Positions 1-5,825 of a stretch of DNA of 5,914 bases are shown here, in pieces. The stretch comes from Blastocatellia bacterium (GTDB taxonomy: Bacteria > Acidobacteriota > Blastocatellia > Pyrinomonadales > Pyrinomonadaceae), in assembly GCA_003488005.1 (NCBI GenBank), contig DNND01000072.1:1-5914 (forward strand), in the 5' to 3' direction. The position numbers and the translations under genes were made by a program. The number at the start of each line of letters is the position of its first letter. Position 1 is the first letter of the stretch. The notes beneath the pieces were generated by a model. That model did not search any database. It was not told the DNA's origin and saw only the letters and a list, made by a program, of their open reading frames with translations.

Positions 1-69
1 GTTGAAACGCCGGGCTAAACTCATACCGACGCTACGCGTCGAAGATACTTGAGCAGATGTTCCTAAAAA
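1..69. other. Non-coding window start with a perfect small hairpin
   Basis: CGACGC (27-32) and GCGTCG (36-41) form a six-pair stem with a TAC loop, upstream of the HD-GYP start. No T-run follows, so it is not a standard terminator. One frame is open from position 2 to a TGA at 50-52 and could be the last 16 codons of an upstream gene, but its peptide matches nothing I recognise. The stretch may instead be the end of a dispersed repeat cut by the window edge. Confidence 0.35.
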
Positions 70-738
70 ATGGCACTCCTTCATCAGAATACCGAACACG
101 AACGGCTGGCGCGCGAAGCTTATTTACAGCTCGCATCCGCTGCGGATCGCTTTGAGCGTTACGAAAACCCGCATGCGGTTCGCATCGCGGCGTTGGCGGA
201 CCGGCTCGCCGAATCGTTTCATCTGGCATCCCAGGATCGTAAGTCGCTGCGTACCGCTGCTCATATGCACGACCTTGGCGAAGTGGCGATGGAGCGTGAA
301 TACATTCGCCGCGAAGGCTCGTTGACCGAAGAAGAGCGGTTGGATTTGGCCCGTCATCCGGTGATTGGCGAACAGGAAGCCGCGCGCGCCAGCGCCGATC
401 GGGCCGTGCAATTGCTCGTCCGCTGGCATCACGAATGGTGGAACGGCTGTGGCTATCCGGATGGCTTAAGACAGAATGAGATACCGCTTGCCGCGCGCAT
501 ATTGCGCCTGGCCGATTCTTACGCCGCGCTTACCGACGCCCGCCCCTATCGGCCGGCGCTTAGCGAATCAGAAGCGCGCCAGCAAATCATCGAGCGCGCC
601 GCAATCGAATTTGATCCGAGTATTGTCAGCGTTTTTATTGCGCTTCCTGACATGGAAGAGCTGCACTCATTTGCACGTCCAGTCGGAACGGCTGTAACAA
701 TGAATGAGAGCCCGGCGCTGTTTTCATCGTTCACCTAA
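70..738 (+). CDS. Stand-alone HD-GYP domain protein, probable cyclic-di-GMP phosphodiesterase
   Basis: This 222-residue soluble protein is almost entirely an HD-GYP domain, the family that hydrolyses cyclic-di-GMP at a two- or three-metal centre. Visible metal-ligand candidates are H35, the H67-D68 pair in HMHDLGE, H96 in HPVIGEQ, H120-H121 in HHEWWNGCGYPDGL, and D149 in LADSYAAL. The GYP signature is G128-P130, and RPYR (158-161) and FDP (181-183) follow as in the family. Three positions depart from consensus: the usual Lys after HDxG is E71, the usual DG before GYP is NG, and the usual second Asp of DxYDAL is A152. The residue four before H35 is Tyr31, whereas trinuclear members have Glu, so a binuclear site is more likely. 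No receiver, PAS or membrane segment is present, so any input must come from a partner. The start is forced: a TAA lies in frame at 64-66 and the next Met is residue 66. No Shine-Dalgarno is visible. Family assignment is firm; activity is inferred. Confidence 0.88.
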   Translation: MALLHQNTEHERLAREAYLQLASAADRFERYENPHAVRIAALADRLAESFHLASQDRKSLRTAAHMHDLGEVAMEREYIRREGSLTEEERLDLARHPVIGEQEAARASADRAVQLLVRWHHEWWNGCGYPDGLRQNEIPLAARILRLADSYAALTDARPYRPALSESEARQQIIERAAIEFDPSIVSVFIALPDMEELHSFARPVGTAVTMNESPALFSSFT

Positions 739-752
739 TTCCCGTCGTGTCA

Positions 753-783
753 TGAGGTCGGTACCGCCTGCGGTAGCGGGTGG
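753..783 (+). repeat. Dispersed short repeat, copy A (single copy)
   Basis: This 31-bp sequence starts TGAGGTCGGTACCG and ends GCGGTAGCGGGTGG. It matches 1808-1838 at 27 of 31 positions and, inverted, the right arm of the palindrome at 1934-1966. It has internal dyad symmetry (TACCGC/GCGGTA). Three copies in a 6-kb window, all outside the chosen coding regions, point to a REP-like dispersed element. I recall similar sequences from Blastocatellia intergenic regions, which cannot be verified here. Confidence 0.8.
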
Positions 784-792
784 TTGTTTTTT
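763..792 (+). terminator. Possible intrinsic terminator formed by a dispersed repeat
   Basis: ACCGCC (763-768) can pair with GGTGGT (779-784) through one G-U pair, leaving a 10-base loop. TGTTTTTT (785-792) follows directly. This lies 25 bases after the HD-GYP stop codon. A competing smaller hairpin, TACCGC/GCGGTA with a CT loop (762-775), is further from the T-run and would terminate less well. The hairpin belongs to the repeat at 753-783. Termination is inferred from geometry only. Confidence 0.4.
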
Positions 793-817
793 CCCCCTTC
801 ATAGACTGGAACAACCA

Positions 818-1753
818 ATGACTCCTGCTACTTTTTCCAACGGCTGGCTTAATTTCGAGTTGAGCGTTCTGCGTCGTTTGAAGTTCGCTTCAGTGGCGTT
901 TCCCTTCACCGGCGAGCCGGCGCTGGGACTGCAACTCAAACATTGGCAGGTGCGCATCGCCGCCAATGATCCGATGACCTGGTCGTTCATCAAATCCATC
1001 GCACTGCTTGAGAACAACGCCTCTCGACTCAGCGCTGAAGACCTCGAGACAGTCGTAGAAGACGCTTATGTGCCGCGCGATCGTTTCGACAATCCGTCGC
1101 TGTTGAACTGGTTCAATCAAACCGATGCCTGGTGGTTTGATACGGTGCGCTTCAACGCCGAGCGGCTTGACGCTCCCTACAAACGCGCGCTGGCGCTGAC
1201 GTTGGGCATGATGGTCGGGGATTATGTGCTTTCATTTGACGACAGCAACCGTCACTTGCGCGAACCTGCGTCGTTGTCGCGCGTGTTTCGGCGGCTGGCT
1301 GAATTGCTCCCTTACCCGCATGACAATTCCCTGCGCAGCAAAGCTTCGAACCAGGACGTGCGCGCCTTTCTTGCCGAACGCCGGCATAGCGATCTGATGT
1401 TTTTGCGGCTGCCGCCGCTGGAGGGAGTGCACGCAAACCAACGTACGACGGATGCGTGGCGCGAAGAATGGCTGCAAGGTGGCGACGATATCTGGCAGAG
1501 CTTTGAGCAACGCCGCGCCGGCAAGCTGGGCGCGCGCGCGCAAAGCAAGCAGCAGTACCTTGGCTTTCTCGAAGAGTTGTTGCACACGGCCGCGCACATT
1601 CCCGGTTGGGCCATCGCGCTGGTAGAAAACGGTTTCATCTCAACGGAAGAGCTGGTCGAAACCGTCAGCCGTGTGCGCAAAGTCGACGCCGTCTATTCAA
1701 AAGATTTTTCGGATTTGCTGGGTGTGCGCGCCGCAATCGTTACTGCGAGTTAG
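818..1753 (+). CDS. D12-class (Dam-like) adenine methyltransferase homologue, probably catalytically inactive
   Basis: This 311-residue soluble protein follows the order of D12-type N6-adenine DNA methyltransferases. VAFPFTGEPALGLQLK (26-41) sits where the SAM-binding DxFxGxG loop belongs, followed by an AANDPMTWSFIKSIALLENN stretch (48-67) that looks like the family's NDxxxxS...ALxENN segment. The WFNQTDAWWFDTVRF region (98-112) and PYKRALALTL (120-129) match the usual helical part. DLMFLRLPPLEG (192-203) sits where DLVYIDPPYxx is expected, and HIPGWAIALVENGFISTEELV (260-280) resembles the C-terminal strand and helix. The catalytic DPPY reads RLPP and the motif I glycines are lost (FTGEP), so methylation is unlikely; DNA or protein binding could remain. 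The start at 818 has only a weak GGA seven bases upstream. An in-frame ATG at 704 was rejected because the extra 38 residues translate the end of the HD-GYP gene and a dispersed repeat. Fold assignment is from motif order read by eye. Confidence 0.62.
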   Translation: MTPATFSNGWLNFELSVLRRLKFASVAFPFTGEPALGLQLKHWQVRIAANDPMTWSFIKSIALLENNASRLSAEDLETVVEDAYVPRDRFDNPSLLNWFNQTDAWWFDTVRFNAERLDAPYKRALALTLGMMVGDYVLSFDDSNRHLREPASLSRVFRRLAELLPYPHDNSLRSKASNQDVRAFLAERRHSDLMFLRLPPLEGVHANQRTTDAWREEWLQGGDDIWQSFEQRRAGKLGARAQSKQQYLGFLEELLHTAAHIPGWAIALVENGFISTEELVETVSRVRKVDAVYSKDFSDLLGVRAAIVTAS

Positions 1754-1807
1754 CCTCTCTGCCAAAGAGGAGTGATGCAGTTTGAATTAAACGTCTCGCA
1801 GTGGCAA

Positions 1808-1966
1808 TGAGGTCAGTACCGTCCGCGGTAGCGGATGGGTCGAGTGATTGCCAATTATCAATTGCCGATTTCCGATTGGCGTCTGGCGATCGTGCCAATT
1901 GGCAATCGGCAATCGGAAATTGGCAATGTCGGGACCCATCCGCTACCGCGGACGGTACTGACCTCA
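1808..1966. repeat. 159-bp nested palindrome (REP/MITE-like element)
   Basis: The outer arms, 1808-1840 and 1934-1966, are perfect 33-base inverted repeats of the dispersed repeat also found at 753-783. Inside them, 1847-1880 and 1894-1927 are 34-base inverted arms matching at 29 of 34 positions. The arms share one exact centre at position 1887, with a 13-base loop (1881-1893) and unpaired 6-base spacers. Each inner arm is built of five 7-base units: GATTGCC, AATTATC, AATTGCC, GATTTCC, GATTGGC on the left, and GCCAATT, GGCAATC, GGCAATC, GGAAATT, GGCAATG on the right. No transposase and no obvious flanking target duplication are seen. In RNA it would form a very long hairpin and could block transcription from either side. 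The repeat is certain; its mobility is inferred. Confidence 0.93.
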
Positions 1967-2019
1967 CGACACTCAGTCGCCTCAAATCAAAGTGCATCGA
2001 TAGCAGCCAAAGAACTTCC

Positions 2020-2049
2020 TTGTCAAAACCGAGTCGACTAGTCTATTGT
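2020..2049 (+). promoter_or_regulatory. Possible sigma-70-type promoter for the glycosyltransferase gene
   Basis: TTGTCA (2020-2025) and TATTGT (2044-2049) are separated by 18 bases, matching the -35 and -10 consensus at 5 of 6 and 4 of 6 positions. It would give a leader of roughly 95 bases. Such matches occur by chance in AT-rich intergenic DNA, so this is only a candidate. Some promoter is expected here because the palindrome isolates the gene from upstream transcription. Confidence 0.25.
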
Positions 2050-2152
2050 TTTTGAAGTAGCACCACCCGGTGTTATTCGTTATTGAATCCTGCCTCAATA
2101 GGAACTTTCCCAAAACTGTCCCTTCTTTTCTTTTCCGTAATTCAATCTCGAA

Positions 2153-4006
2153 ATGCGCGCTGATATGCGGACATCTTCACCTGAATGGATCCTTCGACCT
2201 TCAAAGCTAAAGCCTAAACAACTTTTGCTCTGTTGCTTGTGTCTTTTTATCCTGGCGCTGGGCGTTCGGCTTCTGGTATGGCGTGACCGTGGGACGATCG
2301 CGATGGTCCATCATGGAGGTATGACGAAGTTATTCTATCGGCCGCTGGCTGAGCCTCTGATCAGGGGAGACATTAAAACTTTTCTAGCTGGCCCTAATCC
2401 CCCAAACGACGCAACCGTCATCGGACACCCTCCCGGCTACCCGTTGTTATTTGCCTTCTTCTCCAGAACCTTCGCGACTCCTGAGACGCGGCTGCAGCTT
2501 TTCCAGCTCACGATGGACTGCTTTGCGGTCGTCCTGGTTTTTCTGCTCGCGATCGAGTTTTTTCCAGCAGCCCTGGGGTTCATGGCTGCAGCGTTCGTTG
2601 CCCTCGCTTCCAACGTATCTTTTTATTCTCTTCTTCTAATTCCCGACGCCCTCATTGTTCCGCCTATACTTGCGGCTTTACTTATTTTGGTTCGAGCTTA
2701 TAAGAAACCGACAATACTGAAGGTCATTGCCTGCGGCGCACTTCTCGGTCTTTCGTGCTGGCTGCGCGCCAATGTTTTATTGCTTGCGCCTTTTCTGGCC
2801 ATTTTTATTCTGACATTCTTCCGAGAACGGCGCTGGCAATACGCCGGATTACTCGTCGCCTCGTCTCTACTCGTCATCGCGCCAATCACGCTCCGCAATT
2901 ATTTGGTGTTTGGTCACTTCATTCCAATTTCACTCGGGAGCGGTATGGTGTTGACGGAAGGCATCGCCGAAAATGATGTCGAAAACAGGTTCGATCTCTC
3001 GGCCACAGACGTGGGAGTGAGCCTTGGCGAAGCACGAAAGTTTAATCGACCAGATTATGCAACCGGGCTGTGGGACGTTGACGGAATAGAACGAGAAAAG
3101 AGTCGCACGCATGTGGCTCTAACTATTATTAAGACTCATCCGGTTTGGTATTTTTCAACGGTAGCGCAGCGGGCAAAGCGAATGCTGCAATCTGATCCGT
3201 GGCTCCCGGATACGACTATCGTCCCGCAATCCCACCTTGACCCAACGGATATCGAAAAGCGCGACGCCACCCTAAGCTGGTCACTAACGCCCGTTCAGTT
3301 TCTTTCGTCTCAGCCTGAGACTCTGAAAGAATTAAGATATTCTCTTGACGAGAGTCAGCAGCGCGTTGAGTTCACATCATCACCAGGCATTTATCCGGAA
3401 CTCGTTCGCACCTCCGCGATTCCCGTGGATGTTTACACGACTTACAAGCTCACCGTGCCCGTCAAGACGGTGCAGGGACGAATCATTCTCAGTGTCACTG
3501 ATTCAGAGCGTAAGGTACTGGCAACGACGATTACGCCGGATCCAATAAAAGTAAAGGACTCGTCTGCACCATCGGATACAGAAGTTGTGATCCCTTTCAG
3601 TTCCGGTTCTGCTGACAAAGTCTTTCTCGTGGTGAGTGGCTCATCAACTCCGGTGTGGAGCTTTGGAACGATCAACTTATACCGAGTTGGTCAATCGTCT
3701 GCCGCTTTCAGTCTTCCTTTTCGCTGGACTCTCTACCAGGCGCAGAAAACATTGAATAGCGGTTGGTTGATGCCTTTCGCGCTATTGGGAATACTGCTCC
3801 TCGCGTTTGCAAGGCGTGGACGGGAGTTAGCATGGCTGCTGGCGCTGCCGCTCTACTTCATTCTGGTGGGTTCGCTTACGCACATGGAGCATCGCTACAT
3901 AATTGTTATCTATTACCTGCTACCGATTTTGGCCGTCGTGCCCTTCTACTATTTGGCAAACATCCTTAGACAAGTTATTGGTCGCCGTTCCCAGGCTAAT
4001 GTCTGA
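2153..4006 (+). CDS. GT-C superfamily membrane glycosyltransferase (PMT/ArnT-like, GT39-type)
   Basis: This 617-residue integral membrane protein likely moves a sugar from a polyprenyl-phosphate donor to an acceptor on the extracytoplasmic face. The first span is about 23-43. An outer loop follows with HPPGYP (92-97), typical of PMT_2-type proteins. Further spans lie near 119-137, 139-163, 165-181, 187-203, 206-223 and 230-247, then LRNYLVFGHFIPIS (247-260). A segment of about 280 residues (256-537) is extramembrane. It includes HPVWYF (329-334) and a strand-rich part (about 394-512) that may be a beta-sandwich of carbohydrate-binding type. Three C-terminal spans follow (539-553, 558-575, 582-604), with EHRY (579-582) like the family's RY motif. 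The DE pair usual after span 1 is not evident: the position four before Y62 is T58, so the catalytic acid may be elsewhere (E67, D73 or D86) or absent. Start codons 2153 and 2165 are both possible and neither has a clear ribosome site. The acceptor is unknown. Confidence 0.82.
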   Translation: MRADMRTSSPEWILRPSKLKPKQLLLCCLCLFILALGVRLLVWRDRGTIAMVHHGGMTKLFYRPLAEPLIRGDIKTFLAGPNPPNDATVIGHPPGYPLLFAFFSRTFATPETRLQLFQLTMDCFAVVLVFLLAIEFFPAALGFMAAAFVALASNVSFYSLLLIPDALIVPPILAALLILVRAYKKPTILKVIACGALLGLSCWLRANVLLLAPFLAIFILTFFRERRWQYAGLLVASSLLVIAPITLRNYLVFGHFIPISLGSGMVLTEGIAENDVENRFDLSATDVGVSLGEARKFNRPDYATGLWDVDGIEREKSRTHVALTIIKTHPVWYFSTVAQRAKRMLQSDPWLPDTTIVPQSHLDPTDIEKRDATLSWSLTPVQFLSSQPETLKELRYSLDESQQRVEFTSSPGIYPELVRTSAIPVDVYTTYKLTVPVKTVQGRIILSVTDSERKVLATTITPDPIKVKDSSAPSDTEVVIPFSSGSADKVFLVVSGSSTPVWSFGTINLYRVGQSSAAFSLPFRWTLYQAQKTLNSGWLMPFALLGILLLAFARRGRELAWLLALPLYFILVGSLTHMEHRYIIVIYYLLPILAVVPFYYLANILRQVIGRRSQANV

Positions 4007-4023
4007 TCACAAAAATAATAGAA

Positions 4024-4037
4024 AAGCGGCGTACCGC
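4024..4037 (-). terminator. Weak candidate terminator between convergent genes
   Basis: Read on the minus strand, GCGG-TACG-CCGC (4036-4025) is a four-pair GC stem with a tetraloop, followed by TTTTC and, a little later, a TTATTTTT stretch. It lies about 25 bases past the response regulator stop. The stem is short, so termination is uncertain. It is the only hairpin plus T-run found in the 53 bases separating the two convergent genes. Confidence 0.3.
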
Positions 4038-4059
4038 AAATTTCACGATTGATTTTTGT

Positions 4060-4815
4060 TCAGGTCGACGCTGAAGCGTCTGCTACGAAGCGATAGCCGA
4101 CGCCGCGGACGGTGAGCAGGTGCGCCGGTTTAGCAGGGTCTTCTTCAATGTATTTTCTGAGGCGCACGATGAAGTTGTCGATGGCGCGCGTGTCTGTATC
4201 TTCAGCCAGATCCCAAACTTCTTGCAAAATCGCTCTGCGCGAAACCACTTTGCCCTGGTGCCGAATCAGGTAGCGCAACAGATCCGCTTCCATCAAAGTC
4301 AATCTAATCGTTTGTTCGGGCGTGTGCAGTTCCAGGTTTGCAAAGTCGATGGTGCGGCCGTTGAAGGTGAACTGTTCAATGGCTTCAGCGGCGGGACTGT
4401 CCGGCGATTTCTCTGTCTCAACTGTCCTTGGCTGCTTCTGATCGAACCACAGTCGGCGACGCAACAAAGCGTTCAACCGCGCCAACAAAACCGACAATTC
4501 AAATGGCTTGGGTAAGTAATCATCGGCGCCGGATTCGAATCCGCGCAAAACGTCTTCCGCGCGCCCACGCGCCGTCAGCATTAACACCGGAACGAAATTT
4601 CCCGCCGCGCGCAGCTCCGCCGCCACCGTAAACCCATCCTTGCCGGGCAACATAACATCAAGCACGACCGCGTCATATTCCTGACTTTCGTCGAACAAGA
4701 GAGACAGCGCGGCTTCGCCATCGCCGGCAACCTGCGCGTCATAGCCCTCGGCCTCGAGATTAAAACGCAGCCCATCGGCAAGGTGCTGCTCATCTTCAAC
4801 AATCAGCACATTCAT
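4060..4815 (-). CDS. OmpR/PhoB-family two-component response regulator
   Basis: This 251-residue cytoplasmic DNA-binding regulator is presumably phosphorylated by the kinase encoded just upstream. The N-terminal receiver (about 1-120) has the acidic pocket E7-D8, the phospho-acceptor D53 in VVLDVMLPGKDG, switch residue T81 and K103 in YLPKPF; all are intact. A long charged, proline-containing linker (about 121-147) leads to a winged-helix effector (about 148-245). In that domain LTLMEADLLRYLIRHQGKVV, the VW at 200-201, TRAIDNFIVRLRKYIE (209-224) and VRGVGYRF (236-243) follow the PhoB/OmpR pattern. Its ATG overlaps the kinase TGA by four bases (4812-4815), which implies translational coupling. 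The length is a little above the usual 225-240 because of the linker. Targets are not identifiable, and no direct-repeat operator was recognised in the window. Confidence 0.95.
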   Translation of the reverse strand: MNVLIVEDEQHLADGLRFNLEAEGYDAQVAGDGEAALSLLFDESQEYDAVVLDVMLPGKDGFTVAAELRAAGNFVPVLMLTARGRAEDVLRGFESGADDYLPKPFELSVLLARLNALLRRRLWFDQKQPRTVETEKSPDSPAAEAIEQFTFNGRTIDFANLELHTPEQTIRLTLMEADLLRYLIRHQGKVVSRRAILQEVWDLAEDTDTRAIDNFIVRLRKYIEEDPAKPAHLLTVRGVGYRFVADASAST

Positions 4816-5720
4816 CGCGCTTCAGCCCTGGGAAGTTGAATAGTAAAAGTGCTGCCGCGCCCCGGCCCCGGGCTTTCGGCAAACACGCGGCCGCCGTGCT
4901 TCTCGACCACCGAGCGCACGATAAAGAGGCCAAGGCCGGTGCCTTTTACGCGCGCCATAAAGCGGCCGGGCGCACGATAAAATCGTTTGAAGATACGTTT
5001 GAGTTGCGCCGCGGGAATGCCGATGCCGCGATCGCCGATGCGCACGGCAATCTGTTTGTTATCAAGCGTCGCGACCTCGACCGATAACTTCACCTCTTTA
5101 TGAGAATACTTCACCGCGTTATCCAAAAGATTCGTCACCGCCGCGCGCAACTCGTCTTCATCGCCCAAAACCCGCGCCGCTTCTCCACCAAGCGATTCAG
5201 TATAACTGAGCGAATTCTGATCAAGGTTGTACCGCGTCCGCGCAATGTCTATACACTCGCCCACGATTTTGCTGAGATCGACATTGGTTTTATTTAAGTG
5301 CCGGGCGCGCACTCCGGCACGTCCAGCGCGCAACACTTGCTCGACAGTTTTCAGCAACCGATCGTTGTCGGCAAGCATGACATCGTAAAACTCCTGCCGC
5401 TGATCTTCGTTGATTTCGCGAGTCTTCAGCGTTTGCAGGTAGAGCCGGGTGGAAGCGAGCGGAGTTTTAAGTTCGTGCGTGACGGCGTTGATGAAGGCGT
5501 CGTGTTGTTCGTTGCGACGAATCTCACGGATGAGAAAAGTGGTGTTAAGTACCAGCCCGACGATTATCAAGAGGAAGAAGACGATGCCCAAAACAAGCAG
5601 TGCCACCTCGCGCCAGTTGAGAATGATCCAGCCAACGTTGAGCGCCGTCGCCAGCGCCACCAGGCAGGCGCCTAAAGTTATGAAGAAAGCGATTGACTTG
5701 CGACGACCACTTACGGGCAT
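4812..5720 (-). CDS. Membrane sensor histidine kinase with almost no extracytoplasmic loop
   Basis: This 302-residue kinase should autophosphorylate on His82 and pass the phosphate to D53 of the downstream regulator. A basic N-terminus (GRRK, 5-8) precedes two membrane spans (about 9-35 and 39-64) joined by only a few residues around NWRE. No periplasmic sensor or HAMP domain exists, as in intramembrane-sensing kinases. The dimerisation/phospho-acceptor helix carries HELKTP (82-87). The ATPase domain shows the N box LLDNAVKYS (198-206, N201), G1 GDRGIGIP (229-236), F box IFKRFYR (243-249) and G2 KGTGLGL (259-265), all canonical. The stimulus is unknown: it may be membrane state or a partner membrane protein. 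The next in-frame Met is residue 115, inside the kinase core, so 5720 is the only sensible ATG. No Shine-Dalgarno precedes it, but a -10-like element does. Confidence 0.95.
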   Translation of the reverse strand: MPVSGRRKSIAFFITLGACLVALATALNVGWIILNWREVALLVLGIVFFLLIIVGLVLNTTFLIREIRRNEQHDAFINAVTHELKTPLASTRLYLQTLKTREINEDQRQEFYDVMLADNDRLLKTVEQVLRAGRAGVRARHLNKTNVDLSKIVGECIDIARTRYNLDQNSLSYTESLGGEAARVLGDEDELRAAVTNLLDNAVKYSHKEVKLSVEVATLDNKQIAVRIGDRGIGIPAAQLKRIFKRFYRAPGRFMARVKGTGLGLFIVRSVVEKHGGRVFAESPGPGRGSTFTIQLPRAEAR

Positions 5721-5726
5721 GGTCCG

Positions 5727-5735
5727 ATTGTATCA
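5727..5735 (-). promoter_or_regulatory. Extended -10 element for the kinase-regulator operon
   Basis: The minus strand reads TGATACAAT, an extended -10 (TGn plus TACAAT, 5 of 6 to TATAAT). No -35 match is seen 17 bases upstream, which fits extended -10 promoters. Its end lies six bases before the kinase ATG, so transcription would start at or next to the start codon and the message would be leaderless or nearly so. That agrees with the missing Shine-Dalgarno. The element is short, so a chance match is possible. Confidence 0.4.
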
Positions 5736-5790
5736 GGACAGGGCGCTGACGCAGGAGCTAAGAGGATTGTCGGTAGCAGGAAAACGAAGA

Positions 5791-5825
5791 TTTACCATTC
5801 ATCATTTACCATTTCTCATTTGTCA
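5791..5825. repeat. Degenerate heptamer tandem repeat (TTTACCA-like, five units)
   Basis: Five consecutive 7-base units read TTTACCA, TTCATCA, TTTACCA, TTTCTCA and TTTGTCA, with TTCGCGA as a possible degraded sixth. All share a TT...CA frame. The unit differs from the GGCAATC-type heptamers in the palindrome, but the 7-base period is the same. It lies about 70 bases upstream of the kinase start and leaves frames open on both strands, so open frames crossing it should not be read as genes. Confidence 0.75.

Larger units (their letters stand above)
1754..2152. other. Gene-free interval of 399 bases: palindromic element plus leader region
   Basis: No credible coding sequence is present. Open frames across 1740-2055 exist on both strands only because they run through repeat sequence, and their peptides (IADFRLAS, IGNWQ) are heptamer translations. 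From left to right the interval holds a weak 5-bp hairpin after the upstream stop (CCTCT 1754-1758 with AGAGG 1766-1770, no T-run), the large palindrome at 1808-1966, a possible promoter at 2020-2049, and a pyrimidine-rich stretch (about 2105-2136) before the glycosyltransferase start. Confidence 0.8.

Noticed and set aside
704..817. In-frame upstream extension of the methyltransferase-like gene to an ATG at 704
   Set aside because: The added 38 residues would overlap the HD-GYP gene and translate a dispersed repeat and a T-run (MRSVPPAVAGGCFF), which is not protein-like. The homologous part begins after the ATG at 818.
1754..1770. Terminator after the methyltransferase-like gene
   Set aside because: The CCTCT/AGAGG stem has only five pairs, a 7-base loop and no T-run. 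The larger palindrome downstream is a better barrier.
1846..1928. Possible CRISPR-like array in the repeated 7-base units
   Set aside because: Units are 7 bases, contiguous and inverted around a centre, with no spacers of regular length and no cas genes nearby.
1796..1976. Target-site duplication flanking the 159-bp palindrome
   Set aside because: The bases directly outside the arms (GTGGCAA on the left, CGACACT on the right) do not form a matching direct repeat.
1740..2055. Open frames on both strands through the palindrome, up to about 85 codons
   Set aside because: They are open because the repeat lacks stops. The peptides mirror each other on the two strands and consist of repeat translations such as RSVPSAVADG and IGNWQ.
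4067..4080. Dyad GACGCT-GA-AGCGTC as a regulatory site
   Set aside because: It lies in the last codons of the response regulator, has a two-base loop and no T-run, and is explained by the coding sequence.
4120..4515. 131-codon plus-strand open frame opposite the response regulator
   Set aside because: It is a shadow of a clear OmpR/PhoB regulator on the other strand and has no recognisable motif or ribosome site.
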